DNA of 10,107 bases from a bacterium. GTDB lineage: Bacteria; Chloroflexota; Dormibacteria; UBA8260; Bog-877. Location of the stretch: NCBI GenBank assembly GCA_021802115.1, contig JAKABA010000140.1, positions 1 to 10,107 of the forward strand, given 5' to 3'. The position numbers were made by a program, and so were the translations under genes. This document shows positions 1 to 5,616 of the stretch, in pieces. The notes beneath the pieces were generated by a model. It was given only the letters and a program-made list of their open reading frames with translations. It was not told the origin of the DNA and did no database searches. Within the stretch, counting starts at the first letter, position 1, and every line of letters starts with the position of its first letter.

Positions 1-693
1 CGATCCGGCCCCGAGCCCGATCACGGCCATGCGCCCCTGGGTCCGAAGGGCGGAGAGCCCTTCGGCGACCCCCTGGCCGCCCACCAGCTCCAGGATGAGG
101 TCGAAGGGACCCTGGGCGAGCGCGTCGGCGGGGAGAGCGGCGGCGGAGGCGCCCAGGTCGAGCAGCTGTTCAAGCCGCTCCGGGTTGCGGCACGAGGCGA
201 CGACCGTGGCTCCGGCCGCCGCCGCCAGCTGGACCCCGGCGGTGCCGACCCCACCGGCCGCGCCGGTGATCAGGACGCGCTCTCCAACCTGCAGGCCAGC
301 CTGCAGGAAGAGCGCGTCCCAGGCGGTCGCGAAGGCCTCGGGGAAGCCGCCGGCCTGCGCCATCTCCATCCGCTCGGGGGCCGGCAGAACCGAGCCCTCG
401 TCCACCGTGGCGAGCTCGGCGTGGGCGCCTCCCGGGACCAGCGCCATGACGCGGTCTCCGGGCTGGAACCGTCGGACGGACGGGCCGATCCCGACCACCA
501 GACCGGCGAGCTCGAGGCCGGGGATGTCCGCGGCGGCGCCCTCCGGGGGAGGGTAGTGCCCGCGCAGCTGAAGCACGTCGGCACCGTTGACCCCGGCCGC
601 CGCCACCTTGACCAGGACCTCGTGGTCACCGGGCGTGGGGTCGGGAGCTTCCCGCCAGACCAGCCGACCGTCCTCGATGCGGTTCGCCCTCAC
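1..693 (-). CDS. PIG3-type NAD(P)H quinone oxidoreductase (3' end outside window)
   Basis: Medium-chain dehydrogenase/reductase of the zinc-less quinone oxidoreductase type, expected to reduce quinones or similar electrophiles with NADPH in the cytoplasm. The first 231 residues are visible; the C-terminus lies beyond the left edge (family length is about 325). A GroES-like N-terminal domain contains AGVNGADVLQLRGHYPPP at residues 33-50, very like the PIG3/TIGR02824 family, then PGDRVMALVPGG at 78-89. The nucleotide-binding motif GAAGGVG is at 144-150, followed by the first half of the Rossmann fold. The GHE zinc-site motif of alcohol dehydrogenases is absent. GTG at 693-691 is chosen because it gives the usual MRA start; another GTG lies directly before it, and GGAG is only 2 nt upstream. 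The gene diverges from the sigma factor gene. Substrate is not predictable. Confidence 0.88.
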   Translation of the reverse strand, partial: MRANRIEDGRLVWREAPDPTPGDHEVLVKVAAAGVNGADVLQLRGHYPPPEGAAADIPGLELAGLVVGIGPSVRRFQPGDRVMALVPGGAHAELATVDEGSVLPAPERMEMAQAGGFPEAFATAWDALFLQAGLQVGERVLITGAAGGVGTAGVQLAAAAGATVVASCRNPERLEQLLDLGASAAALPADALAQGPFDLILELVGGQGVAEGLSALRTQGRMAVIGLGAGS

Positions 694-807
694 CACTCCA
701 GCATAGGTGGTTCGGATTCCTGGCAGCCGCTCGGGCGGGGGCGACGAGAGCGGGAAGGCCTCTGCCGGGGACTTGCCAGCGCGCGGCTGCTGGCGCAGGA
801 TGGTCTC

Positions 808-1350
808 ATGGTGCCCACAGGGGCCGAATCGCCGGTTGTCGCTTGGGAATCCGGGGAGGATGGCGTGCGGGTCCTGGTGCGCGAGCACCGGCGCGCGGTG
901 ATGGCGGCCGCCCTGCGTGCGACCGGTGACCCCGCCCTGGCCGAGGAGATCGTGCAGGAGACCTTCCTGCGGGCCTGGCGCAATCCCCAGGCCTTCAGGG
1001 GTCCCGACAGCTCACCGCGCGGTTGGCTGTTGACCGTCGCCCGCCACGTGCTGTCTGACCGGTGGCGGCAGCGGGCGCGGCGGCGCGCGGCGGAGGCGGC
1101 TGCGTCAGAAGGTGGCGGCTTCGATGAGTCCGCCTTCGACAGGGCGCTTGAGGCGCAGGTGGTGCGGGCGGCCATGGCCCGGCTCAGCCCCGACCACCGA
1201 GAGGTGCTGTTGCAATGCGTCTGGGGCCAGCGCACGGTGGCGGAGGCCGCCCGGGCTCTGGGGATTCCCGCCGGCACGGTCAAGTCCCGGACCTACTATG
1301 CCCTGCGCTCACTGCGACTGATCCTCGACGAGATGGGGTACGAGCCGTGA
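808..1350 (+). CDS. ECF RNA polymerase sigma factor
   Basis: A 180-residue extracytoplasmic-function sigma factor that would direct RNA polymerase to a stress or envelope regulon. Region 2 spans about residues 22-93, with AEEIVQETFLRAWRN (region 2.2) at 45-59 and RGWLLTVARHVLSDRWRQ (2.3-2.4) at 71-88. After an Ala/Gly-rich linker, region 4 spans about 118-172, with LSPDHREVLL and the recognition helix IPAGTVKSRTYYALRSLR at 153-170. Region 3 is absent, as is usual for the ECF class. ATG 808 follows a GGA core with 7 nt spacing and gives a normal N-terminus; the open frame continues upstream but that part does not look like protein. Its stop overlaps the start of the anti-sigma gene by 4 nt, so the two are probably co-translated. 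By partner type it resembles the SigK/RskA-like ECF group. No autoregulatory promoter was recognised upstream. Confidence 0.93.
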   Translation: MVPTGAESPVVAWESGEDGVRVLVREHRRAVMAAALRATGDPALAEEIVQETFLRAWRNPQAFRGPDSSPRGWLLTVARHVLSDRWRQRARRRAAEAAASEGGGFDESAFDRALEAQVVRAAMARLSPDHREVLLQCVWGQRTVAEAARALGIPAGTVKSRTYYALRSLRLILDEMGYEP

Positions 1351-1958
1351 GCCCGCCAGATCAGTTCCGCGACGATCTCGGCGCCTACGCTCTGGGAGCG
1401 CTCCCCGCCGACGAGGCGCTTGCGCTGGGTGAGCACCTGCGGGGCTGCCCAGAGTGCCGCCGAGAGCTGGAGGAGCTGCAAGCTGTGGCTCCGATGGTGG
1501 TGCGGGCCGGAGCCGCGGCCGCGCTGGGGGCGGGATCGGGAGGGGCCGTCAAGCGGCGCAGGGTCTCCCGATGGCTCGCGGCCGGAGTCGCAGTCGGCGC
1601 CACCGCGGCCGCGCTGGGGGCGGCGACCGTTCTGGTCGGCGGGTCGGCGGAGACGGTCGCATTCCGGTCCACGTCCGGTTGGATCCACGCCCACGGAACC
1701 GTGACCTACGAGCCCAGACCGTGGGGGACCCAGCTGGTGATCCGAGTGGCCGGTCTGCCGGCGGCGCTGCGCTGCCAGATCTGGGTCGAGGGGCAGGACG
1801 GCAGCTGGCAGGAGGCCGGGTCCTGGCGTCCGGTCGGCGGTGGCGCCACCGCCGTCGAAGCCCCCTCGCTTCTCACCGTGAGCCGGATCGACGGGGTAGC
1901 GCTGGAGACCTCTCAGGGCCAGGAGCTGCTCTGGGCGGCGGCGCCCCATGGAAGCTGA
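1347..1958 (+). CDS. Anti-sigma factor, zinc-finger N-terminus, one TM helix, RskA-like C-terminus
   Basis: A 203-residue membrane protein expected to hold the upstream ECF sigma factor inactive. The cytoplasmic N-terminal anti-sigma domain carries the zinc-binding pattern H-x3-C-x2-C as His30, Cys34, Cys37 (EHLRGCPECRREL). A basic patch KRRR at 69-72 precedes one hydrophobic helix at about 76-98 (WLAAGVAVGATAAALGAATV), which predicts the N-terminus inside and the C-terminus outside. The extracytoplasmic part (about 100-203) looks like the RskA C-terminal domain, with RPWGTQLVIRVAGLP and a Trp-rich stretch. The GTG start shares the four bases GTGA with the sigma-factor stop. In RskA systems, regulated proteolysis releases the sigma factor; no protease gene is visible here. 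Oddity: a 21-bp perfect direct repeat encodes an Ala-Leu-Gly-Ala stretch twice, exactly 30 codons apart. Confidence 0.88.
   Translation: MSPPDQFRDDLGAYALGALPADEALALGEHLRGCPECRRELEELQAVAPMVVRAGAAAALGAGSGGAVKRRRVSRWLAAGVAVGATAAALGAATVLVGGSAETVAFRSTSGWIHAHGTVTYEPRPWGTQLVIRVAGLPAALRCQIWVEGQDGSWQEAGSWRPVGGGATAVEAPSLLTVSRIDGVALETSQGQELLWAAAPHGS
1513..1623 (+). repeat. Pair of 21-bp perfect direct repeats inside the anti-sigma gene
   Basis: Bases 1513-1533 are identical to 1603-1623, and the offset is exactly 90 bp, so both copies are read in the same frame (Ala-rich stretch ending Leu-Gly-Ala at residues 57-62 and 87-92). The first copy lies before the basic patch and the second is inside the membrane helix. 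It may be a small in-frame duplication or convergence on GC-rich Ala codons; the sequence between the copies does not repeat. Confidence 0.6.
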
Positions 1959-1967
1959 GGTGGCCGG

Positions 1968-1987
1968 GTCGCCGGACGCCCGGCGGC
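1968..1987. terminator. Possible bidirectional terminator hairpin between convergent genes
   Basis: GTCGCCGG (1968-1975) can pair with CCGGCGGC (1980-1987) across a 4-nt loop, giving 8 bp including one G-U. It lies 9 nt after the anti-sigma stop and 34 nt beyond the stop of the convergent SDR gene. No T-tract follows on either strand, so it may only be a GC-rich stem. A second small stem is possible at 2003-2018. Confidence 0.3.
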
Positions 1988-2021
1988 TCCTCACGGCTCG
2001 GGCCGGATCAACCTCCGGAAC

Positions 2022-3074
2022 TCATCCAGAGCCAAGGCGCCTGAGAAAGGCGTCCTCGCCGGGATAGTCGAAGAACGGGTGGAAGAAGTCGAGGTCGAGG
2101 CCCATCGCGGACTCTCTCAATCCCGACTGCCGCCAGCGGTCGACCAGCCAGGAAACCTCCTCGGCCACCGTCGAGGCGAAGTCACCGACCGGCTGGTAGC
2201 CCAGGGCGGTGGCGGCACGGGTGTCGAGGATGATCGGGTGGCGAGCAGCCCAGGGATGCATCCCCAGCCCTCCCTCACACTTCCCATCCAGGAGGATCTC
2301 ATGCCAGCGGTGGCCCATGAGGTCGGCCACCACCCTGGATATGCGAAGTGCCGACGGTGCGTCCGGGTCAGCCGAGTTGAGGATTCGGCGGCCAGGGTGA
2401 GCGGCCGCCAGCGCTATCAGCGCGGCCAGGTTGGCGGCCGCGGTCGTGTGGTCGATCCCCGCCCCCCGGTCGCAGAGCAAGAGCGCCCGGCGCCGATCCA
2501 GGGCCCGGCGCACGAACACCCACTCACGAGGGCGCCGAGCACCTCTGCCGTGAACCTTGGACGGTCGGATCACCGTGATGGGCAGGCCGCTGTCGAGCAG
2601 AATCCGCTCCGCGGCCACCTTGTTGCGGCCGTATCGTTCCCGGCTGTTCCAGTCGCCGGCGGCGGGCTCCAAGGTCGCCTGTTCCTCCGTGATCGGGCCC
2701 TCGAAGTCGGGCGCCTGGTCCGAGTTGGAGTGGTGTCCGAGGCGGTCGACGTAGACCGCCTTGCTGGAGATCATGACGGTGGAGTCGGCCCGTTCGGCTA
2801 TCGGCAGCAGGAGGCGGGCGTCGTCGGCCGTGTAGCAGATGACATCCAGGAGGAGCGTGGCGCCCTGGCCCATCGCTGCCAGGAGATCTTGGGATCGGCC
2901 GCGATCGGCGGCGATGAACCTGGCCCCCATGTCGGCCAGACCGGCAGGCAGGTGGCCGGGATCCCGTCCGGTGACGTCCACCTGCCAGCCCGCCTGAAGC
3001 AGATGACGGGCGGCGGCCTCCCCGATCATGCCGGTGCCGCCCAGGATGAGTGCCCGCCGCATGGGGTTGACCAT
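2022..3074 (-). CDS. NAD(P)-dependent epimerase/dehydratase-like extended SDR protein
   Basis: A 350-residue cytoplasmic short-chain dehydrogenase/reductase of the extended type. The nucleotide-binding motif GGTGMIG is at residues 12-18, with ISSKAVY at 102-108 and the catalytic pair Tyr148/Lys152 in RYGRNK; the family's active-site Ser is probably Ser103 or Ser104. The central VIRPSKVHG (168-176) corresponds to the VxRPxxVYG region of these proteins. Length fits sugar-nucleotide epimerases and related reductases. ATG 3074 is chosen because AGG lies about 8 nt upstream; the next ATG at 3062 has no such site. The gene is monocistronic here, convergent with the anti-sigma gene and divergent from the trp leader. 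It is not a recognised aromatic-pathway enzyme, and the substrate cannot be named. Confidence 0.85.
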   Translation of the reverse strand: MVNPMRRALILGGTGMIGEAAARHLLQAGWQVDVTGRDPGHLPAGLADMGARFIAADRGRSQDLLAAMGQGATLLLDVICYTADDARLLLPIAERADSTVMISSKAVYVDRLGHHSNSDQAPDFEGPITEEQATLEPAAGDWNSRERYGRNKVAAERILLDSGLPITVIRPSKVHGRGARRPREWVFVRRALDRRRALLLCDRGAGIDHTTAAANLAALIALAAAHPGRRILNSADPDAPSALRISRVVADLMGHRWHEILLDGKCEGGLGMHPWAARHPIILDTRAATALGYQPVGDFASTVAEEVSWLVDRWRQSGLRESAMGLDLDFFHPFFDYPGEDAFLRRLGSG

Positions 3075-3103
3075 ATCCGATACCTGCGGCCGCGGGCTTG
3101 AAG

Positions 3104-3133
3104 TTGACTTCGCGTGGTCCGGGCGAGCACAAT
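3104..3133 (+). promoter_or_regulatory. Candidate trp promoter
   Basis: TTGACT (3104-3109) and CACAAT (3128-3133) are separated by 18 bp and resemble a housekeeping -35/-10 pair. Transcription would begin near 3140, only a few bases before the ATG of the Trp leader peptide at 3143. No transcript data support this; the call rests on hexamer resemblance and position. Confidence 0.5.
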
Positions 3134-3142
3134 CCTGGGGCG

Positions 3143-3208
3143 ATGCTGCAATCAAGGGTTGTGATCTGGCGCTGGTCCCACCGGGGTTCAGTGTCCGCGC
3201 GCCTCTGA
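3143..3208 (+). CDS. trpL: Trp leader peptide (attenuator sensor)
   Basis: A 21-codon ORF starting MLQSRVVIWRW, with two Trp codons at residues 9 and 11 (3167-3169 and 3173-3175), ending in TGA at 3206. GGGG lies 2 nt before the ATG. It sits between a candidate promoter and a strong intrinsic terminator immediately before trpE, the classical arrangement in which ribosome stalling at Trp codons under Trp shortage prevents terminator formation. Two Trp in 21 residues is far above the background for this rare residue. The peptide itself is not expected to have any function. It is too short to be found by ordinary gene calling. Confidence 0.82.
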   Translation: MLQSRVVIWRWSHRGSVSARL

Positions 3209-3242
3209 AGCAGCCGCCCAGAGAACCGGCACCAAGCCCCGG
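3165..3242 (+). promoter_or_regulatory. Candidate alternative pairings of the trp attenuator
   Basis: Two mutually exclusive pairings can be drawn by hand. UCUGGCG over the first Trp codon (3165-3171) can pair with 3215-3222 just past the leader stop (7 bp, one bulged C). CCGGGGUU (3181-3188) can pair with 3234-3242 (8 bp, one bulged G), which is the 5' arm of the terminator and would act as antiterminator. A ribosome stalled at Trp11 would partly cover 3181-3186, so stalling at Trp9 fits better. No folding was run. Confidence 0.45.
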
Positions 3243-3266
3243 GCCGCAGAGCCCGGGGCTTTTTTT
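3234..3266 (+). terminator. Intrinsic terminator of the trp attenuator
   Basis: AAGCCCCGGGC (3234-3244) pairs perfectly with GCCCGGGGCTT (3251-3261) across a 6-nt loop, followed by an uninterrupted T run from 3260 to 3266. It lies in the leader, 26 nt after the leader-peptide stop and 18 nt before the trpE start, so it can only act as a conditional terminator for trpEG. This is the clearest intrinsic terminator in the window. Confidence 0.92.
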
Positions 3267-3273
3267 GTTGTCC

Positions 3274-3279
3274 AGGAGG
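3274..3279 (+). promoter_or_regulatory. Ribosome binding site that fixes the TTG start of trpE
   Basis: A consensus AGGAGG with 5 nt before TTG 3285. It lies directly after the attenuator terminator and decides in favour of a TTG start, because no ATG or GTG lies at a suitable distance. Confidence 0.8.
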
Positions 3280-3284
3280 GTAAC

Positions 3285-4781
3285 TTGACACCGCAACCGC
3301 GGATCCATCCCGAGCCGGAGGCGATCTCAGAGCAGATCGGGAAATTCCCCATCGTGCCCATGTGGGTGGAGCTCCCGATCCCGCCCTTCGTGCCGTCGGT
3401 CGCCTTCGGGCAGATCTCCAAGGAAGGGCCGGGAATCCTCCTGGAGAGCCTCGACATCTGGGGAGACCCCGGCCCCCACACCATCCTCGGCTGGGATCCC
3501 GCCGCCCTGGTGACGGTCGACCACTCGGGCCTGGAGATCGGGCATCGCCGCCGTCTCCTGCCACTCCTGGACGGCTGGACCGGGTCGGCGGACGATCCCA
3601 CCACCTCACTGCGGGCCCTGGCCAAGGCGCTGGCCGCGCCGGCGGTCCCCGGGCTGCCCACCCTCACCGGCGGCCTCGCCGGGATGCTGGCCTACGAGGC
3701 CGCGAACCTGATCGACGGCCATCGTTGCCCGTCGGGCCGCGGCCGGACCTTCGGTGCCCCCATCCAGTTGCTGCTGCTCGATCGGGCCGCAGTCTTCGAT
3801 CACCGCGGCCAGCGGCTGGTGCTGGTCTGCCACATCCGCCCCGAGGACGGATACCAGGCTGGCGCGAGCGCACTGGAGGAGATGGTGGCAGCCATGGACG
3901 GACTGGAAACCGGGCCGGCCATGTCGGAGGCGGGCTACTCCGGCGCTCTGGCAGCCGCCCCCAACATATCCCCCGACACCTTCCTGGCGTCGGTCAGGAG
4001 GACCAAGCGCAACATCGAGGAGGGCGACATCTACCAGGCCGTGCTCTCGCGCCGGCTCTCGGTGCCGGCCTTTCAGTCGGGTCTGGAGGTGTACCGGCGG
4101 CTGCGCCAGACCAACCCCTCACCGGCGATGTTCTTCTTGCGCCTGCCGGGTCTCGAGCTGGCCGGGTCCTCGCCGGAGCCGCTGGTCAAGGTCTTCGGCC
4201 GCCAGGCGATGACCCGTCCGATCGCGGGGACCAGGCCGCGCGGCGAGAGCGAGGCCGACGATCGGCGGCTGGCGGCGGAGCTGCTGGCCGATCCCAAGGA
4301 GCGGGCGGAGCACGCGATGCTGCTCGACCTGGCCCGCAATGACCTGGGGCGCGTCTGCAGCCCCGGCTCGGTCAGGGTGACCGAGATGATGTCGGTGCAG
4401 AACTTTCCTCGGGTCATGCACATAGTGAGCACGGTGGAGGGTGAGCTCGCGGAGGGGCGGCACTGCCTGGACGCGCTGTTCGCCACCTTTCCCGCGGGTA
4501 CTGTCACGGGCGCTCCCAAACGGCGGGCGATGGAGATCATCGCCCGCGAAGAGCCCACCGCCAGGGGTCCCTATGCGGGCGCGGTCGGCTACGTGTCGTT
4601 CGCCGGGGACCTCGACTTCTGCATCACCATTCGCACCGCGGTGCTGGCCCACAAGCAGATCCACGTGCAGGCGGGAGCCGGCATCGTCGCCGACTCGGAT
4701 CCGGTGACGGAGCTGAAGGAGACGGAGGCCAAGGCTTCGGCCATCCTGGCCGCGGTGAGTGGCGGGGGGAACGGCTCATGA
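3285..4781 (+). CDS. trpE: Anthranilate synthase component I
   Basis: Converts chorismate to anthranilate using ammonia delivered by TrpG, the first committed step to Trp. At 498 residues it has normal TrpE length. ILLES at 51-55 matches the LLES feedback motif that binds Trp in TrpE. The chorismate-binding domain shows DIYQAVLSRR, SPEPLVKV, PIAGTRPRG (312-320), DLARNDLGR, His379 in VMHIVS, FPAGTVTGAPK (402-412), the CITIRT strand and AGAGIVADSDP. PIAGT, not the PIKGT of PabB, favours anthranilate synthase over aminodeoxychorismate synthase, as does the Trp leader. The start is TTG 3285: AGGAGG at 3274-3279 sits 5 nt upstream, and the next in-frame ATG (3360) has no ribosome site. Its end overlaps trpG by the bases ATGA. 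Regulation is probably Trp attenuation plus feedback inhibition. Confidence 0.95.
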   Translation: MTPQPRIHPEPEAISEQIGKFPIVPMWVELPIPPFVPSVAFGQISKEGPGILLESLDIWGDPGPHTILGWDPAALVTVDHSGLEIGHRRRLLPLLDGWTGSADDPTTSLRALAKALAAPAVPGLPTLTGGLAGMLAYEAANLIDGHRCPSGRGRTFGAPIQLLLLDRAAVFDHRGQRLVLVCHIRPEDGYQAGASALEEMVAAMDGLETGPAMSEAGYSGALAAAPNISPDTFLASVRRTKRNIEEGDIYQAVLSRRLSVPAFQSGLEVYRRLRQTNPSPAMFFLRLPGLELAGSSPEPLVKVFGRQAMTRPIAGTRPRGESEADDRRLAAELLADPKERAEHAMLLDLARNDLGRVCSPGSVRVTEMMSVQNFPRVMHIVSTVEGELAEGRHCLDALFATFPAGTVTGAPKRRAMEIIAREEPTARGPYAGAVGYVSFAGDLDFCITIRTAVLAHKQIHVQAGAGIVADSDPVTELKETEAKASAILAAVSGGGNGS

Positions 4782-5353
4782 TCGTGGTGGTCGACCACCA
4801 GGACTCCTTCGTCTACAACCTGGTGCAGTTCGTGGGAGCGGAGGGCCACGAGGTGACCGTGGTCCCGTCCTTGGGCACCACCGTCGCCGACGTTCTCGGG
4901 CTGGAGCCGGCGGGGGTCATCCTCTCACCGGGTCCGGGGCGGCCCGGCGAGGCGGGATGCTTCATCGAGCTGATCCGCGAGCTGCCCCCGGACCTGCCGA
5001 TTTTGGGGGTGTGCCTGGGCCATCAAGCTCTGGCGGAGGCCTACGGGGGAAGGACCGTGCGGGCCCCTGCACCGGTTCACGGCAAGGTGAGCTCGGTGGT
5101 GCACCAGGGGGTGGGGCTCTTCGCCGGCCTTCCGTCTCCGGTGGAGGTCGGCCGGTATCACTCCCTGGTCGTGGACCGGTCGACCGTCTCCCCTGAGTTG
5201 GAGGTCGTGGCCGAGACCGAGGACGGGCTGGTGATGGGCCTCGCCCACCGCCGGCTGCCGAGGTACGGGGTGCAATTTCATCCCGAGTCGGTGCTCACCC
5301 CCGTGGGGCCACGCATCATGCGTGCCTTCCTGGATGTGGTCCGGACCCGATGA
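4778..5353 (+). CDS. trpG: Anthranilate synthase component II (glutamine amidotransferase)
   Basis: A 191-residue class I glutamine amidotransferase that hydrolyses glutamine and channels ammonia to TrpE. It shows DHQDSFVYNLVQF at 6-18, SPGPGRP at 50-56, the nucleophile Cys79 in GVCLGHQ, and the catalytic His168/Glu170 in VQFHPES. Length is normal. ATG 4778 overlaps the trpE stop by 4 nt, implying translational coupling and matched subunit amounts. No other trp gene follows, so trpEG is separated from the rest of the Trp pathway. In many bacteria one such subunit also serves folate synthesis (PabA); that is possible here but unproven. Confidence 0.95.
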   Translation: MIVVVDHQDSFVYNLVQFVGAEGHEVTVVPSLGTTVADVLGLEPAGVILSPGPGRPGEAGCFIELIRELPPDLPILGVCLGHQALAEAYGGRTVRAPAPVHGKVSSVVHQGVGLFAGLPSPVEVGRYHSLVVDRSTVSPELEVVAETEDGLVMGLAHRRLPRYGVQFHPESVLTPVGPRIMRAFLDVVRTR

Positions 5354-5365
5354 GCGCTCTGGGGC

Positions 5366-5394
5366 TTGACGGGATCGCCTCGAGCCGTCAGGCT
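5366..5394 (+). promoter_or_regulatory. Candidate promoter of the aroH leader
   Basis: TTGACG (5366-5371) and CAGGCT (5389-5394) with a 17-bp spacer. The last base of the -10 box lies 11 nt before the leader ATG at 5405; the trp promoter upstream has the same layout (10 nt). It begins 13 nt after the trpG stop. The -10 match is weak, so confidence is moderate. Confidence 0.4.
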
Positions 5395-5404
5395 TACTGG
5401 CGAC

Positions 5405-5506
5405 ATGCAAGGTTGGAACCTGGGGTCTGCTGGCCTGTGCGGGCAAGGCGTCCGATTTTATTCGTATCGGTGCGCCACGCCCTCTGTGGGCCGAAACCCC
5501 GGGTAG
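5405..5506 (+). CDS. Putative Phe/Tyr leader peptide upstream of aroH
   Basis: A 33-codon ORF from ATG 5405 to TAG 5504. It encodes Trp4 and, at residues 18-21, Phe-Tyr-Ser-Tyr (codons TTT TAT TCG TAT, 5456-5467). These codons form an AT-rich patch, unusual in this genome where TTC and TAC would be expected. The ORF begins just after a candidate promoter, and its stop codon lies inside a hairpin. It precedes the operon for DAHP synthase, chorismate mutase and prephenate dehydrogenase, whose end products are Tyr and Phe. I infer a leader peptide sensing Phe/Tyr supply. No good Shine-Dalgarno sequence is seen, so it would be translated leaderlessly or weakly. A chance ORF is possible. Confidence 0.5.
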   Translation: MQGWNLGSAGLCGQGVRFYSYRCATPSVGRNPG

Positions 5507-5531
5507 TCAACCCGGGTCGGCCCGGATCGGG
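5491..5531 (+). promoter_or_regulatory. Overlapping hairpins at the leader-peptide stop
   Basis: CCCGGGT (5498-5504) pairs with ACCCGGG (5510-5516) over a 5-nt loop containing part of the TAG stop; flanking CCGA (5491-5494) can also pair with TCGG (5517-5520). A second stem, CCGGG (5512-5516) with CCCGG (5521-5525), uses the same bases and excludes the first. A third, CCCG (5521-5524) with CGGG (5528-5531), excludes the second. No T run follows, so these are not intrinsic terminators. Confidence 0.5.
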
Positions 5532-5591
5532 AGGCGTGGAGCGGGATCCGCGCCTCTGCCGGGCACAGGCTCAGCCTCCGCTTCACCTCCC
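5529..5591 (+). promoter_or_regulatory. Long-range 14-bp stem in the aroH leader
   Basis: GGGAGG (5529-5534) pairs with CCTCCC (5586-5591), and after a 2-nt bulge TGGAGCGG (5537-5544) pairs with CCGCTTCA (5578-5585), giving 14 bp with one G-U and an uninterrupted 3' strand. The enclosed loop holds a symmetric hairpin at 5552-5570. The 3' strand includes the bases that would otherwise mask the aroH ribosome binding site, so this stem should favour aroH translation. A competing stem, 5531-5536 with 5551-5556, would break it. Confidence 0.5.
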
Positions 5592-5610
5592 AGCAAGTGC
5601 AAGAGGAGGT
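5585..5610 (+). promoter_or_regulatory. Hairpin masking the aroH Shine-Dalgarno site
   Basis: ACCTCC (5585-5590) is a perfect complement of GGAGGT (5605-5610), with a 14-nt loop. The 3' arm covers most of the AGGAGG Shine-Dalgarno sequence at 5604-5609, 7 nt before ATG 5617. It is mutually exclusive with the long stem at 5529-5591. This suggests control of translation initiation for the aro operon. Confidence 0.5.
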
Positions 5611-5616
5611 ACGAGG

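Noticed and set aside
421..807. Longer sigma-factor ORF starting upstream inside the oxidoreductase gene
   Set aside because: The extra part is the antisense shadow of the minus-strand oxidoreductase; ATG 808 with GGA 7 nt upstream gives the normal ECF N-terminus.
2079..3101. 340-codon plus-strand ORF antisense to the SDR gene
   Set aside because: The minus strand encodes a coherent Rossmann protein with GGTGMIG and YxxxK motifs; the plus-strand reading has no recognisable domain.
3285..4781. TrpE-like protein as PabB (aminodeoxychorismate synthase)
   Set aside because: PIAGT instead of PIKGT, the LLES Trp-binding motif and the Trp leader peptide all favour anthranilate synthase.
5401..5425. 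T-box-like sequence (GGTTGGAACC) in the aroH leader
   Set aside because: It resembles the T-box core only slightly, and no specifier stem or T-run terminator follows.
5415..5452. GGAAC ... CGTC as an ECF-type promoter in the aroH leader
   Set aside because: The spacing is 29 nt, far longer than the roughly 16 nt expected between ECF -35 and -10 elements.
5350..5616. In-frame N-terminal extension of aroH starting at the ATG overlapping the trpG stop
   Set aside because: The frame is open, but the encoded stretch has no AroH similarity and looks like random high-GC translation; ATG 5617 has a consensus SD, and the known AroH N-terminus begins just after it.
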